The notes under the pieces were generated by a model. That model made no database searches. It was not told the DNA's origin and saw only the letters and a program-made list of their open reading frames with translations. A stretch of DNA of 64,000 nucleotides from Ferrovibrio sp041906005. Its GTDB lineage: Bacteria > Pseudomonadota > Alphaproteobacteria > Ferrovibrionales > Ferrovibrionaceae. Positions 17,251 to 25,906 of this stretch are shown here, in pieces. The translations under genes and the position numbers were made by a program. Position 1 is the first letter of the stretch. Every line of letters starts with the position of its first letter. Location of the stretch: positions 1,550,001 to 1,614,000 of the forward strand of contig NZ_JAYRJY010000001.1 of assembly GCF_041906005.1 (NCBI RefSeq), in the 5' to 3' direction.

Positions 17251-17856
17251 ATGACGCCGCAGCCAATCTTCGCCGATCAGCCCGCCCTGACGACCGTGGC
17301 CGCATATTGGCAGTCCCGGCGACGTGGCCGCCTGATGCCGGATCGCGCCGATATCGATCCGCTCGACCTGCCGCCCTCGTTATGGCCCAACCTGCTGATC
17401 ACAGAGCCGGCGGGCCCTGATGGGCACGGGGGAGAGAACTGGCGCTATCGCCTGGTCGGCTCCGCTCATGTCGAACGCTATACCTATGATTTCACCGGCA
17501 AGACCACCGGCGAGATCATGCATGGCAGCTATCGCGACTATATGAACCGCATATACGCGACAGCCTTCCACCAGCGCGTGCCAGTCTATTCGGAAAGCGT
17601 GTTCCGCTGGGATGTGGAAGGCTACGCGGCGACGCGCCGCCTGATGCTGCCGCTCAGCCAAGGCGAAACCAACAAGCCGGCCATGATCTTCAGCGTGCAG
17701 GTGTGGCCAAGCGAAAGACCGGCGCGGCCGCGCTCGATCAGCGAGATCAGCAAGCACGGCGAATTTCGCGATGGCTTTTTTCTGGCGCTGGACCGCGACA
17801 GTTTCCAACCCCTGCCGCAGCAGGAGGCCACGCCGATATCATGGCCGCAGCATTAG
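17251..17856 (+). CDS. PAS_5 family protein (paralog 1)
   Basis: A 201-residue protein of the PAS_5 type: VAAYWQSRRRGRLMPDRADIDPLDLP near the start, LLITEPAG, WRYRLVGSAHVERYTYDFTGKTTGE, and RRLMLPLS. These are single-domain PAS-like proteins common in Rhodospirillales; the ligand and role are unknown. It is one of three in the window (also 18821-19390 and 60009-60581). The ATG at 17251 follows GAGGGGAG at very short spacing. It runs the same way as tRNA-Thr, 137 bp downstream of it. Confidence 0.82.
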   Translation: MTPQPIFADQPALTTVAAYWQSRRRGRLMPDRADIDPLDLPPSLWPNLLITEPAGPDGHGGENWRYRLVGSAHVERYTYDFTGKTTGEIMHGSYRDYMNRIYATAFHQRVPVYSESVFRWDVEGYAATRRLMLPLSQGETNKPAMIFSVQVWPSERPARPRSISEISKHGEFRDGFFLALDRDSFQPLPQQEATPISWPQH

Positions 17857-17865
17857 CCTGTGGTT

Positions 17866-18228
17866 TTAGGGCAGACGAACGGTTTCCTGGTAGCGGCTGA
17901 GCACATGCAGCGGAACATTGCCACTGTTTTTCAGCGACACGTAACTGCCGCTGACCGGCCCGCGGCCATAGGCACCGTATAATTCGACCTTGCCGCCCGC
18001 TGGCACTTCGATGGTCTGGTTGACCGGCGCGCCCAGTTCAAGCCGACCCGCGACTGCGCCGGCATTGCTGATGGTGATGGTGGTGTAATTGCTGCGATCG
18101 CCCACATCGATCTGACTGGCGGCACCCGGCTCTACCTGGACCATACCGGCCTGTGCCGGCGAAATGGCCGCCAGGCCCAGGGCGAGCGTAAAGAATGGAA
18201 TGGCGGCATAGCCCAGCTTGCGGATCAT
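17866..18228 (-). CDS. Small secreted protein of unknown function
   Basis: A 120-residue protein with a signal peptide ending SPAQA and a mature domain of about 93 residues rich in beta strands (NYTTITISNAGAVAGRLELG, TIEVPAGGKVELYG, VPLHVLSRYQETVRLP). The alternating pattern suggests a small beta-sandwich. No catalytic motif and no cysteine in the mature chain. AGGAGA lies seven bases before the ATG at 18228. Its 3' end is 9 bp from the convergent PAS_5 gene. Confidence 0.75.
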   Translation of the reverse strand: MIRKLGYAAIPFFTLALGLAAISPAQAGMVQVEPGAASQIDVGDRSNYTTITISNAGAVAGRLELGAPVNQTIEVPAGGKVELYGAYGRGPVSGSYVSLKNSGNVPLHVLSRYQETVRLP

Positions 18229-18535
18229 GATCTTTCTCCTTCGACGGCCTGACTGATTCGGCCGGAACAAGAGATGGCGCAATCCTGCACGGCACCAAGG
18301 GACAGGCCCACAGGAACGCAGCGCTTTGTGGCGGAGGTCACATGGCGGGACGAGCCGGGCACGGCGAACAGAGTGGCGGCAAAAATTGCAAGGGATACGC
18401 GAGCCGAGCCGCCCGCTATGCAATCGACCTTAGTAAAGCGCGATTAATCATAAATTGTTAGGGTTTTCCCCTAATATGCAATACGATTACGTCCACTGCA
18501 CGCAGGGGTGTTATCCCGGGGGAGCAGATAAAAAA
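18229..18535. other. 307-bp divergent intergenic region with small inverted repeat
   Basis: No gene is seen. The right half is AT-rich compared with its surroundings (18432-18480) and contains the inverted repeat TTAGGG-TTTTC-CCCTAA (18458-18474), a plausible operator or short hairpin in the leader of the 18536 gene. It must hold promoters for the two divergent small genes. Confidence 0.5.
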
Positions 18536-18799
18536 ATGGCACAACGCTATCCGTTCGTGAATTACCAAATCGATGGCAAGGTTGTGACCTTGATCATGGT
18601 TTCGGAAGCTGGCGTGGCAACGCCGGAGATGGCCCAACGCTCGATGGCCGCCTTCAAGCAACGCCTGAAGAAGGACGAAGTCGTCCTGGTCGCCAAGGGC
18701 GTCAGCCTCGCGCCGATCTATATCGGCGCCAAACCTTTCGTCGACAAACTGAAAGACGTGCCGCTGCACAGCATCCCCTGGAGCCAGGTGGAAATGTGA
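18536..18799 (+). CDS. Hypothetical protein, 87 residues
   Basis: A small cytoplasmic alpha/beta protein: MAQRYPFVNYQIDGKVVTLI, a middle helix EMAQRSMAAFKQRLKKDEV, then VVLVAKGVSLAPIYIGAKPFVDKLKDV. No family recognised. The ATG at 18536 follows GGGGGAG about eleven bases upstream; the frame is open to 18455, but the residues before look non-coding. It is convergent with the PAS_5 gene downstream (21 bp gap). Confidence 0.65.
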   Translation: MAQRYPFVNYQIDGKVVTLIMVSEAGVATPEMAQRSMAAFKQRLKKDEVVLVAKGVSLAPIYIGAKPFVDKLKDVPLHSIPWSQVEM

Positions 18800-18820
18800 G
18801 CGCGCCGGGCGGCGCGGCCA

Positions 18821-19390
18821 TCAGGGCGCGTCGTCCCGCAACTGCACGCCATCGGGCGGCATCTCGTAGGCATCCAGTTCGAATGTCGCGACATCGCTGA
18901 TGGTGATTTCGTGCTCTTCCACCTGGCTGGGATTGCGCGTGTTGATTTCGCCATCCAGCTTGATGCAACCGAGCAGGTGATCGATACGCTCGCCGGTTTC
19001 CGACAGGGGCAGCAGCAATCGCGAATAGCGGATATACGGCCGCCCGGCGAGGTGCAGGGTGTTGCGCCGGAAATGCACCTTCTTGTCGAAAGCGGCAATG
19101 CAGAAGCCTTCATCGAAGAATTCGCGCAGCGGGGAACGCAACGCCTCGTCCAGCCAGCGGCCATGCAGCTTGGTCTGCACCAGGGCCTCGACTTCGGCGC
19201 CTGCCAGCCGGTAGCGGAAGCGCTGCTGTTCGTGATCGACTTCGATGATGAACAGCGATGGCAACAGCCGGCGGATCTCGCCAGGATCGATGGCCGATCG
19301 CGGCGGCGGGAACCGGCTGGTCTTTTTCGACAGCCAATAAAAATAGAGCTGCCGGAGATCTTCCTCGTCGATTTTCTCGGCGAACCGCAT
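18821..19390 (-). CDS. PAS_5 family protein (paralog 2)
   Basis: A 189-residue PAS_5-type protein: LRQLYFYWLSKKTSRFPPPRSAIDPGEI, LLPSLFIIEVDHEQQRFRYRLAGAEVEAL, LHGRWLDEAL, and RLLLPLSETGERIDHLLG. It is divergent from katA, and the 220 bp between them carry a 27-bp palindrome, so the two genes may share a regulator. Ligand and partner are unknown. Confidence 0.82.
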   Translation of the reverse strand: MRFAEKIDEEDLRQLYFYWLSKKTSRFPPPRSAIDPGEIRRLLPSLFIIEVDHEQQRFRYRLAGAEVEALVQTKLHGRWLDEALRSPLREFFDEGFCIAAFDKKVHFRRNTLHLAGRPYIRYSRLLLPLSETGERIDHLLGCIKLDGEINTRNPSQVEEHEITISDVATFELDAYEMPPDGVQLRDDAP

Positions 19391-19487
19391 GGAATTCTTC
19401 CCGCTCCACTGGGAGGGTTCAGGGAATGTCGGGTTGACTATGATTGGTATCGGCCCGGACCCGCAATCAAGTTCCGCATGGCCTCCG

Positions 19488-19514
19488 ATTGTAATCGATT
19501 TGATCGATTACAAT
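19488..19514. promoter_or_regulatory. 27-bp palindrome, probable operator for katA and/or the PAS_5 gene
   Basis: Two perfect 12-bp arms, ATTGTAATCGAT (19488-19499) and its complement (19503-19514), flank the spacer TTG. It lies about equally far (97-98 bp) from both divergent starts. It is AT-rich and has no T tract, so it is not a terminator. The binding protein is unknown; the form suits a dimeric repressor rather than OxyR. Confidence 0.65.
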
Positions 19515-19610
19515 ATGCAAAACAATCAATTTCTTCTATTTAAATACCCGGCTTAGCCTTCGGTCATGGCGCGCGGGCTCCTTCCGCCGCCGCCCGTGAG
19601 GAGAGCCACC

Positions 19611-21074
19611 ATGTCAGACAAGACCCAGCCCCAAACCCTGACCACGGCTGCCGGTGCGCCGGTTGCCGACAACCAGAATTCCCTGAGCGCGGGCGCACGC
19701 GGCCCGCTGCTGCTGCAGGACGTGCATCTGATCGAGAAGCTGGCCGCATTCAATCGCGAACGCATCCCCGAACGCGTGGTACATGCCAAGGGCTCCGGAG
19801 CCTATGGCACGCTGACCGTAACCAAGGACATCACGCGCTACACCAGGGCCGCCCTGTTCAAGCCGGGCAGCAAAACCGATCTGCTGCTGCGTTTTTCCAC
19901 CGTGGCCGGTGAACGCGGCGCGGCCGACGCCGAGCGCGACGTGCGCGGCTTCGCCCTGAAATTCTATACCGGTGAAGGCAACTGGGACCTGGTCGGCAAC
20001 AACACGCCGGTCTTCTTCGTGCGCGATCCGCTGAAATTCCCCGACTTCATCCACACGCAGAAGCGCGATCCACGCACCAACCTGCGCAATCCGGTGGCGA
20101 TGTGGGACTTCTGGAGCCTGAGCCCGGAAAGCCTGCACCAGATCACCTATCTGTTCGGCGACCGCGGCCTGCCCCTGAGCTATCGCCATGTGAACGGCTA
20201 TGGCAGCCACACCTACAGCTTCATCAACGCCGCCAATGAACGGTTCTGGGTTAAGTTCCACTTCCACAGCCACCAGGGCGTGAAGAGCATCACCGGCGAA
20301 GAGGCTGAAAAGATCATCGGCGTCGACCGCGAAAGCGCCCAGGCCGACCTGTATGGCGCGATTGAACGTGGAGAATACCCGCGATGGACCATGTCGGTGC
20401 AGGTCATGCCGGAGCTGGATGCGGAAAAGACGGCTTACAATCCGTTCGACCTGACCAAGGTGTGGCCGCATGGCGACTACCCGCTGATCGAAGTGGGCGT
20501 GATCGAACTCAACCGCAATCCGGAGAACTATTTCGCCGAGATCGAGCAGGCGGCATTCGCGCCGGGCAACCTGGTACCGGGCATCGGCCCCTCGCCCGAC
20601 AAGATGCTGCAGGCACGGCTGTTCGCTTATGCCGACGCGCATCGCTACCGGCTTGGCGTCAACCATACCCAGATCCCGGTGAACCAGCCGAAATGCCCGT
20701 TCCACAATTATCAGCGCGACGGCATGATGCGGGTGGATGGCAATGGTGGCTCAAGGCCGAATTATGAGCCGAACAGCTTCAGCGGTCCGGTGCAATCGGC
20801 CGCCGCCACCGAGCCGCCGCTGAAGATCAGCGGCGCGGCAGATCGCTATGATCATCGCGCCGGCAACGATGACTACAGCCAGGCCGGCGCATTGTTCCGC
20901 CTGATGAGTCCGCCCGAGCAGGCCCGCCTGATGGATGCCATTGCCGGCGCGATGCGCCCGGTGCCGGAATTCATCCAGCGTCGCCAGATCGCGCATTTCG
21001 CCAAGGCCGATCCGGCCTATGGCGCGGGTGTCGCGGAACGGCTGGGCCTGACGGGCAAGGCCGCGGCGGAATAG
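19611..21074 (+). CDS. katA: Monofunctional heme catalase
   Basis: A 487-residue small-subunit (clade 3-like) catalase. Distal His58 is in RVVHAKGSGA, Asn131 in DLVGNNTPVFFVRDP, and the proximal heme ligand Tyr340 in RLFAYADAHRYRLG. NADPH-binding clade features such as the RFSTVAGERGAAD block are present. It breaks down hydrogen peroxide in the cytoplasm; there is no signal peptide. GGAGAG precedes the ATG at 19611 with seven bases between; the frame to 19566 lacks such a site. A strong terminator follows, so it is monocistronic. Confidence 0.96.
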   Translation: MSDKTQPQTLTTAAGAPVADNQNSLSAGARGPLLLQDVHLIEKLAAFNRERIPERVVHAKGSGAYGTLTVTKDITRYTRAALFKPGSKTDLLLRFSTVAGERGAADAERDVRGFALKFYTGEGNWDLVGNNTPVFFVRDPLKFPDFIHTQKRDPRTNLRNPVAMWDFWSLSPESLHQITYLFGDRGLPLSYRHVNGYGSHTYSFINAANERFWVKFHFHSHQGVKSITGEEAEKIIGVDRESAQADLYGAIERGEYPRWTMSVQVMPELDAEKTAYNPFDLTKVWPHGDYPLIEVGVIELNRNPENYFAEIEQAAFAPGNLVPGIGPSPDKMLQARLFAYADAHRYRLGVNHTQIPVNQPKCPFHNYQRDGMMRVDGNGGSRPNYEPNSFSGPVQSAAATEPPLKISGAADRYDHRAGNDDYSQAGALFRLMSPPEQARLMDAIAGAMRPVPEFIQRRQIAHFAKADPAYGAGVAERLGLTGKAAAE

Positions 21075-21100
21075 GCTCCTCTGCCGCTGCGGTCAGGATG

Positions 21101-21133
21101 CGGCCGGTGCATATGCGCCGGCCGTTTTCTTTT
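21101..21133 (+). terminator. Rho-independent terminator of katA
   Basis: A 10-bp GC-rich stem with one G-T pair (21101-21110 with 21115-21124), loop ATAT, then TTTTCTTTT, 26 bp after the katA stop. Confidence 0.9.
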
Positions 21134-21141
21134 CGGGACCG

Positions 21142-22362
21142 TCAGGCTGCGCCGCTGACGCCGGCGCAATCGCGCAGATCGGCACCGGTGAAATTGGCCT
21201 TGGCCAGCTTCGCGCGACTGAAATCGACATGATCGAGCACGGCGCCGCGCAGATCGGCACCGGTCAGGTCGGCATCCATCATCATCGGGTAGAGCGTGCG
21301 GCCAGTGGCCTGATGGCTGGCGCTGAACAGCGGCGCACCGACCAGCTTGGCCCCGCGGAAGGTGGCGGCCGCCAGGTTGCTGTTGGCGAAATTCACGCCG
21401 CCCAGATCGGCCTGGTCGAAATTCGCCTTGCTCAAATCAGAGCCGAGGAAGCTGGCGAATAGTAACTGGGCGTTGGAGAAATCGGCACCCTGCAAATCGC
21501 TGCCATGCATTTCGGCGCCACGCAGGTCGCAACTGGAGAAATCGCAGCCTGCCAGTTTCCGGCCGCTGAGCACGGCGCGCGCGCCTTCCTGGCCGCCAGT
21601 GGCGATCCAGCGGCTATGGGCATGCAGCAGCACCTCGATCTCGGTCGGCAGACTGGCCGTCTTGCGGTAGGTGGCGTGCGAAAGATCGACGCCCTTGAGA
21701 TTCACCTTGGAAAGATCGACGTTCCGCAGATTGGCGCCGCGCAGATCGGCGCCCTGCAGCAACGCCCCCTCCAGCTTGGCACCCAGCAGGTTCACATCGC
21801 GCAGGCGCGCCGCGGTGAGATTGGCGCCCGAGAGATCGGCGCCTGCCAGATTGACGGCAAACATGCTGGCATTAGCGAAATTCGCGCCGGTCGCCGAGGA
21901 CACGGACATGTTGGCTTCATCGAGTTGGGCCGAGCGCAGGTCGGCGCCATCCAGCTTGGCCTCGCTCAAATTCGCCGAGCGTTCCTTGGTGGTGCCGTCA
22001 TCGATCACGATCTGGCCAGGCCGCAGATCGGCCTGGTTGAGCGAGGCGCCGCGCAGGATGGTTTTCATCATGTTGGCGCCGCGCAGGTCACTGCGGTCAA
22101 GCACCGCACCGGACAGATCGGCGCGCATGAAATCGACGGCAAATAAGTCGGCCCGGCGCAGTTCGGCCTTGACCAGCGAACTGCCAGTGAAGAGGCAGCG
22201 CGCCAGGATCGCATCGTTCAGCTTGGCATTGTCGAACCGCAGGAAGGACAGGTCCTCGCCGCGGCGCTGAATCCGCTCGCCATCCGACCGACCGCCAGCC
22301 CAGGCTGCATGGCGCGACAGGGCGACCGTGATCTGCTGGGACGGAAATTTCAGCTCGCCCAT
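21142..22362 (-). CDS. Pentapeptide-repeat protein (tandem paralog 1)
   Basis: About 406 residues, mostly A(D/N)LXX pentapeptide repeats predicted to form a right-handed quadrilateral beta-helix. The repeats are broken at three conserved places: an N-terminal cap with SRHAAW, a loop after DLRPGQI, and a middle linker AHSRWIATGGQEGARAVLS. The end is DLRDCAGVSG. There is no signal peptide and no enzyme domain. Related proteins include DNA-mimics that protect gyrase (Qnr, MfpA), but most have no known role. The ATG at 22362 was preferred; a GTG at 22377 is in frame. It is the last of three same-strand paralogs. Confidence 0.85.
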   Translation of the reverse strand: MGELKFPSQQITVALSRHAAWAGGRSDGERIQRRGEDLSFLRFDNAKLNDAILARCLFTGSSLVKAELRRADLFAVDFMRADLSGAVLDRSDLRGANMMKTILRGASLNQADLRPGQIVIDDGTTKERSANLSEAKLDGADLRSAQLDEANMSVSSATGANFANASMFAVNLAGADLSGANLTAARLRDVNLLGAKLEGALLQGADLRGANLRNVDLSKVNLKGVDLSHATYRKTASLPTEIEVLLHAHSRWIATGGQEGARAVLSGRKLAGCDFSSCDLRGAEMHGSDLQGADFSNAQLLFASFLGSDLSKANFDQADLGGVNFANSNLAAATFRGAKLVGAPLFSASHQATGRTLYPMMMDADLTGADLRGAVLDHVDFSRAKLAKANFTGADLRDCAGVSGAA

Positions 22363-22588
22363 CGGCGCAATACCCACTTTCTGCGAGAAAAGCTGTTAAC
22401 TATTTTCTAGCAACTAGATTACGTCAGCCCTCTGAACAGCTGCAAGGCGATTTATGGCTGCCCCTTCGGGCAAATATCCCGGGCACCTTAGCCAGCCGGC
22501 CGCCCCGGCAGGGAGTTGATATCCGTTAACCTTGGAAAATCCGCCTACAGACCAGCCCTACCTTGGCCGGCCGCGTCCCCTTGGGGGA

Positions 22589-23818
22589 TCAACTCGTGCG
22601 CCCGGGAGCGATGCCCGTGCATTGCCGCAGATCGGCCCCCTGAAGGTTGGCCTTGTCCAGTTTCGCGGTCGAGAAATCGATCCCTTCCAGAACGGCACCG
22701 CGCAGGTCGGCGCCGGTCAGGTCGCTTTCGTCGAAGCGCGGATAGATCACCTTGCCAGTCCGCTGATTACGGGCGTTGTAGAGATCGACGCCGACGACGC
22801 GCGCACTGCGCCAGCGGCTGCCGCCCAGATTGGCGCGGGAAAAATTGGTGCCCGACAGGTCGGCCATGTCGAAACAGGCCTTGTCGAGATTGGCCCCGGC
22901 AAAGCTGGCGAACATCATTTGTGCATTCGAAAAGTCGGCACCTTGCAGCGAAGCGCCCTGCAATTCGGCGCCGCGCAGATCGCAGCCGCCGAAATTGCAG
23001 CCGTCGAGATTGCGCTGGCTGAGGATGGCACGTTCGCCGTCGGCACCATTGGTGGCGATCCAGGTGCTGTGCGCCTTCAACAGGGCTTCGATATCATCAG
23101 GCAGCGCATCGCCCTTGCGATAGACTGCGCCCTGCAGGGCCACGCCGTCGGTATCCACCTTGGACAGATCGACATTGCGCAGGTTGGCACCGCGCAGATC
23201 GCAGCCTTTCAGTTTGGCACCGGCCAGGTTGGCCCCGATCAGGTTGGCATCCTTCAACTTCGCGCCGGCCAGATTGGCGCCCGACAGATCGGCACCCGCC
23301 AGATTGACAGCAAACATGCTGGCATTGCCAAACGAAGTGCCAACCGCCGACGACACCGCCATGCTGGCATTGTCCATCTGCGAATTCTTGAAATCGGCAC
23401 CATCCAGCTTGGCGCCGTCGAGGTTGGCGTTGACCTGTTTGCTCTCGTTGGTTTCCGCCAGCATGATCTGTCCCGGCCGCAGATCGACCTGCGACAGCGA
23501 GGCATGACGCAGAATGGCGCGGCCCATGTTGGCACCGCGCAGGTCGGCGCGGTCAAACACGCCGCGGGTCAGGTCGGCATTCTGGAAATCAGCGCAGAAA
23601 AGATCGGCACGGCGGAACTGCACGCCGGCCAACGAGGCGTTGCCGAAGGTGGCGCGCGCCAGGATAGCATCGTCGAGCATGGCGCCATCGAGCCGCAGAT
23701 TGGCATACAGCCCACCCGGCTGCTGAAGGCGGGCCCCGCCGGGCCGGCCAGCCAGATAGGCGGCATGGCGGGACAGCACAACCTGAATATCGTGTGAAGG
23801 AAGAGAACGGTCTTGCAT
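22589..23818 (-). CDS. Pentapeptide-repeat protein (tandem paralog 2)
   Basis: About 409 residues, colinear with its two neighbours: cap LSRHAAYLAGRPGGARLQ, repeat block 1, loop after DLRPGQI (AETNESKQ), repeat block 2 (FAVNLAGADLSGANL, CDLRGANLRNVDLS), linker AHSTWIATNGADGERAILS, repeat block 3 with the break NQRTGKVIYPRF, and the end GADLRQCTG. ATG at 23818 chosen; a TTG at 23827 is in frame. The 226 bp to paralog 1 hold no gene. No function can be assigned. Confidence 0.85.
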   Translation of the reverse strand: MQDRSLPSHDIQVVLSRHAAYLAGRPGGARLQQPGGLYANLRLDGAMLDDAILARATFGNASLAGVQFRRADLFCADFQNADLTRGVFDRADLRGANMGRAILRHASLSQVDLRPGQIMLAETNESKQVNANLDGAKLDGADFKNSQMDNASMAVSSAVGTSFGNASMFAVNLAGADLSGANLAGAKLKDANLIGANLAGAKLKGCDLRGANLRNVDLSKVDTDGVALQGAVYRKGDALPDDIEALLKAHSTWIATNGADGERAILSQRNLDGCNFGGCDLRGAELQGASLQGADFSNAQMMFASFAGANLDKACFDMADLSGTNFSRANLGGSRWRSARVVGVDLYNARNQRTGKVIYPRFDESDLTGADLRGAVLEGIDFSTAKLDKANLQGADLRQCTGIAPGRTS

Positions 23819-23928
23819 AAAAAACAACGGCTGATGGTAAATGCCCCCGAAAGCTAGTGCACCGAGCGACCATCAAGCAACCACAAACTGCAATCTGATC
23901 TGAGCCTTACAATTCTGAGGCTGGAAAT

Positions 23929-25164
23929 TCAGCCGCGCTTGGTGCCGCGCATGCCGGTGCATTGCCGCAGATCGGCTCCGCCGATATTCACTTTTTCAAA
24001 AATAGTACTAGAGAAATCAATGCCTTCGACGACGGCGCCACGCAGATCGACCCCGGTCAGATCGGCATTGTCAAATCGTGGAAAGATGGTCTTGCCGGTC
24101 CGCTGATTGAGCGCATTGAAGATTTCCACCCCGACAAGCTGGGCGCCGCGGAACACCGCCCCGGCCAGCAGCGCCCCGGAGAAATTGGCACCGCCCAGGC
24201 TGGCCTGGTCGAAATTCGCCTTGCGCAGATCGGCACCGATGAAGCTGGCAAACAGAAGCTGGCTGCGGGTGAAGTAGGCGCCGGCCAGGTTGGTATCGTG
24301 GAAAATAGCGGCGCGCAGGTCGCAGCTGGAGAAATCCACGCCGGGCAGCTTCATGTTGCTGAACACCGCGCGTTCACCGGACAGGCCATTGGAGGCAATC
24401 CACTTGCCGTGGGCAGCCATCTTGGCTTCGATCTCGGCCGGCAATTGCACCTGACTGCGATAAACCGCGCCCTGCAGGTTGGCGCCCGTAAGATCGACGC
24501 CGGTGAGATCCACGCTGCGCAGGTTGGCACCACGCAAGTCACAGCCGGCCAGCTTGGCGCCGTCCAGATTGGCACCGACGAAAGTGGTATCCTTCAGCCG
24601 CGCACCGGAGAAATCGGCACCCGACAGATCTGCACCGGTGAGATTGACGGCGAATAGCGAGGCGCCGACGAAAGTGGCGCCGACCGCGCTGGAATTGCTT
24701 AAATTCGCCTGATCCATATGGGCATGGCCCAGATTGGCTTCATCCAGGTTCGCACCGGACATATTCACAGGCACGTCTTCGGGTTTCTCCTCGCCTTCCT
24801 TTTCATGGCGCACGATCTGGCCGGGGCGCAGATCGGCCTGGCGGAACGAGGTCTGCTTCAGAGTCGCCATAAGGAAATTGGCGCCGCGCAGATCAGCCCG
24901 GTCGAACATCGTGCGGGTCAGGTCGGCATGGGTGAAATCGCTGCCAAACAGATCGGCGCGCAGGAACTGCGCCGATTGCAGCGAGGAACCAGCAAAGCTG
25001 CAGCCGGGCAGGATGGCATCATCCAGCACTGCGCCATCAAGCTTGAGATCGGACATGTCCTCGCTGCGCCGCTGCATCCGGACTCCACCGGGGCGGCTGT
25101 TCAGATAGGCGCTGTGACGCGATAAGGCCCAGACGACGGGCTCCGGCGGGATCCGCGCGGACAT
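23929..25164 (-). CDS. Pentapeptide-repeat protein (tandem paralog 3)
   Basis: 411 residues, the first of the three in transcription order. Cap LSRHSAYLNSRPGGVRMQ, loop after DLRPGQI is longer and very acidic (KEGEEKPEDV), linker AHGKWIASNGLSGERAVFS, break NQRTGKTIFPRF, and the end GADLRQCTGM. It is divergent from the PilZ gene with 160 bp between. Closer to paralog 2 than to paralog 1 at the breaks, which share NQRTGK. No function can be assigned. Confidence 0.85.
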   Translation of the reverse strand: MSARIPPEPVVWALSRHSAYLNSRPGGVRMQRRSEDMSDLKLDGAVLDDAILPGCSFAGSSLQSAQFLRADLFGSDFTHADLTRTMFDRADLRGANFLMATLKQTSFRQADLRPGQIVRHEKEGEEKPEDVPVNMSGANLDEANLGHAHMDQANLSNSSAVGATFVGASLFAVNLTGADLSGADFSGARLKDTTFVGANLDGAKLAGCDLRGANLRSVDLTGVDLTGANLQGAVYRSQVQLPAEIEAKMAAHGKWIASNGLSGERAVFSNMKLPGVDFSSCDLRAAIFHDTNLAGAYFTRSQLLFASFIGADLRKANFDQASLGGANFSGALLAGAVFRGAQLVGVEIFNALNQRTGKTIFPRFDNADLTGVDLRGAVVEGIDFSSTIFEKVNIGGADLRQCTGMRGTKRG

Positions 25165-25324
25165 GGCAGCTATTTTCTATGATCGTTCGGGTACATCTGT
25201 TGCCACTTTAGATAATCGGCGGCGGCATCGCCATGCTTTTGTCATACAGACAAGCCGTTATTCACCCTTCCCTCTTCCCGGCAGTGCCGCTACTGTGACG
25301 CGAGATACAGGAGAGACGCGCGTT

Positions 25325-25888
25325 ATGGCCGCCGCAAGCCGCAAAGCGACCCGCAAGCCCAGCAAGGCCAAAACCAGCAAGGCCAAAACCGGCAAGGCCA
25401 ACGCCAAGGCAAAGACGCTGGCAGGCGCCAAAGCGAAGGCGGTAAAGCCCAAAGCCAAAACTGCAAAGCCGAAAACCAAGACTGGCAAACCGAAAGCAGC
25501 GAGCCCGCGCAAAAGCGCCGCCAGGAAAGCGCCGCCCTCCAACCGGCGCCGGTTCGACCGGCGAGACACCCGCATCGCGGCGAAACTGGAACATGCCGGC
25601 GGCGTCACCGAAGGCACTGTCACCAACCTGTCGCTGGAAGGCTGCCTGTTTGCGCCGCGTATCGCGCTGAAACCCGACAGCCGCATCAAGCTCTATCTGG
25701 CCAACGAGACCAAGCCGGTGGCTGCCACGGTGAAGGCGGTGAGCGACCTGGGCGTGCATTGCCTGATGCATGCTGGCGGCGTGACCCTGGGCCGGCTGTC
25801 GACCGATCTGGACGACATGGCCCTGCTGATGCTCAGCGCCGGACGCCCCCATGTAGTGACATCCAAGCCCGAGGCCAAGCGCAAATAA
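25325..25888 (+). CDS. PilZ domain protein with histone H1-like basic tail
   Basis: 187 residues in two parts. Residues 1-72 are almost only Lys, Ala, Thr, Pro and Ser in KAKT/KPKA-type repeats like histone H1 or AlgP tails, suggesting nucleic acid or polyanion binding. Residues 74-187 form a PilZ domain with both c-di-GMP motifs: RRRFDRR (74-80) and NLSLEG (101-106). The ATG at 25325 follows CAGGAGAG; the frame is open upstream but non-coding in character. No cyclase or phosphodiesterase is near. A basic tail on PilZ suggests a c-di-GMP-responsive nucleoid protein, which is inference. Confidence 0.85.
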   Translation: MAAASRKATRKPSKAKTSKAKTGKANAKAKTLAGAKAKAVKPKAKTAKPKTKTGKPKAASPRKSAARKAPPSNRRRFDRRDTRIAAKLEHAGGVTEGTVTNLSLEGCLFAPRIALKPDSRIKLYLANETKPVAATVKAVSDLGVHCLMHAGGVTLGRLSTDLDDMALLMLSAGRPHVVTSKPEAKRK

Positions 25889-25906
25889 CGCGTTTGGGTT
25901 TTCCGC

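Noticed and set aside
18432..18460. Possible CtrA site (TTAA-N7-TTGT) upstream of the small gene at 18536
   Set aside because: Only one half matches the TTAA-N7-TTAAC form; chance matches are common in AT-rich gaps.
21142..25164. Dense short repeats of the GCGCAGATCGGC type, CRISPR-like at first sight
   Set aside because: They keep a 15-base phase and encode the A(D/N)LXX pentapeptides. There are no spacers and no cas genes.
25340..25540. AAG-GCC-AAA type tandem repeats as a possible non-coding satellite
   Set aside because: The repeats are in frame with the PilZ gene and encode its Lys/Ala tail.
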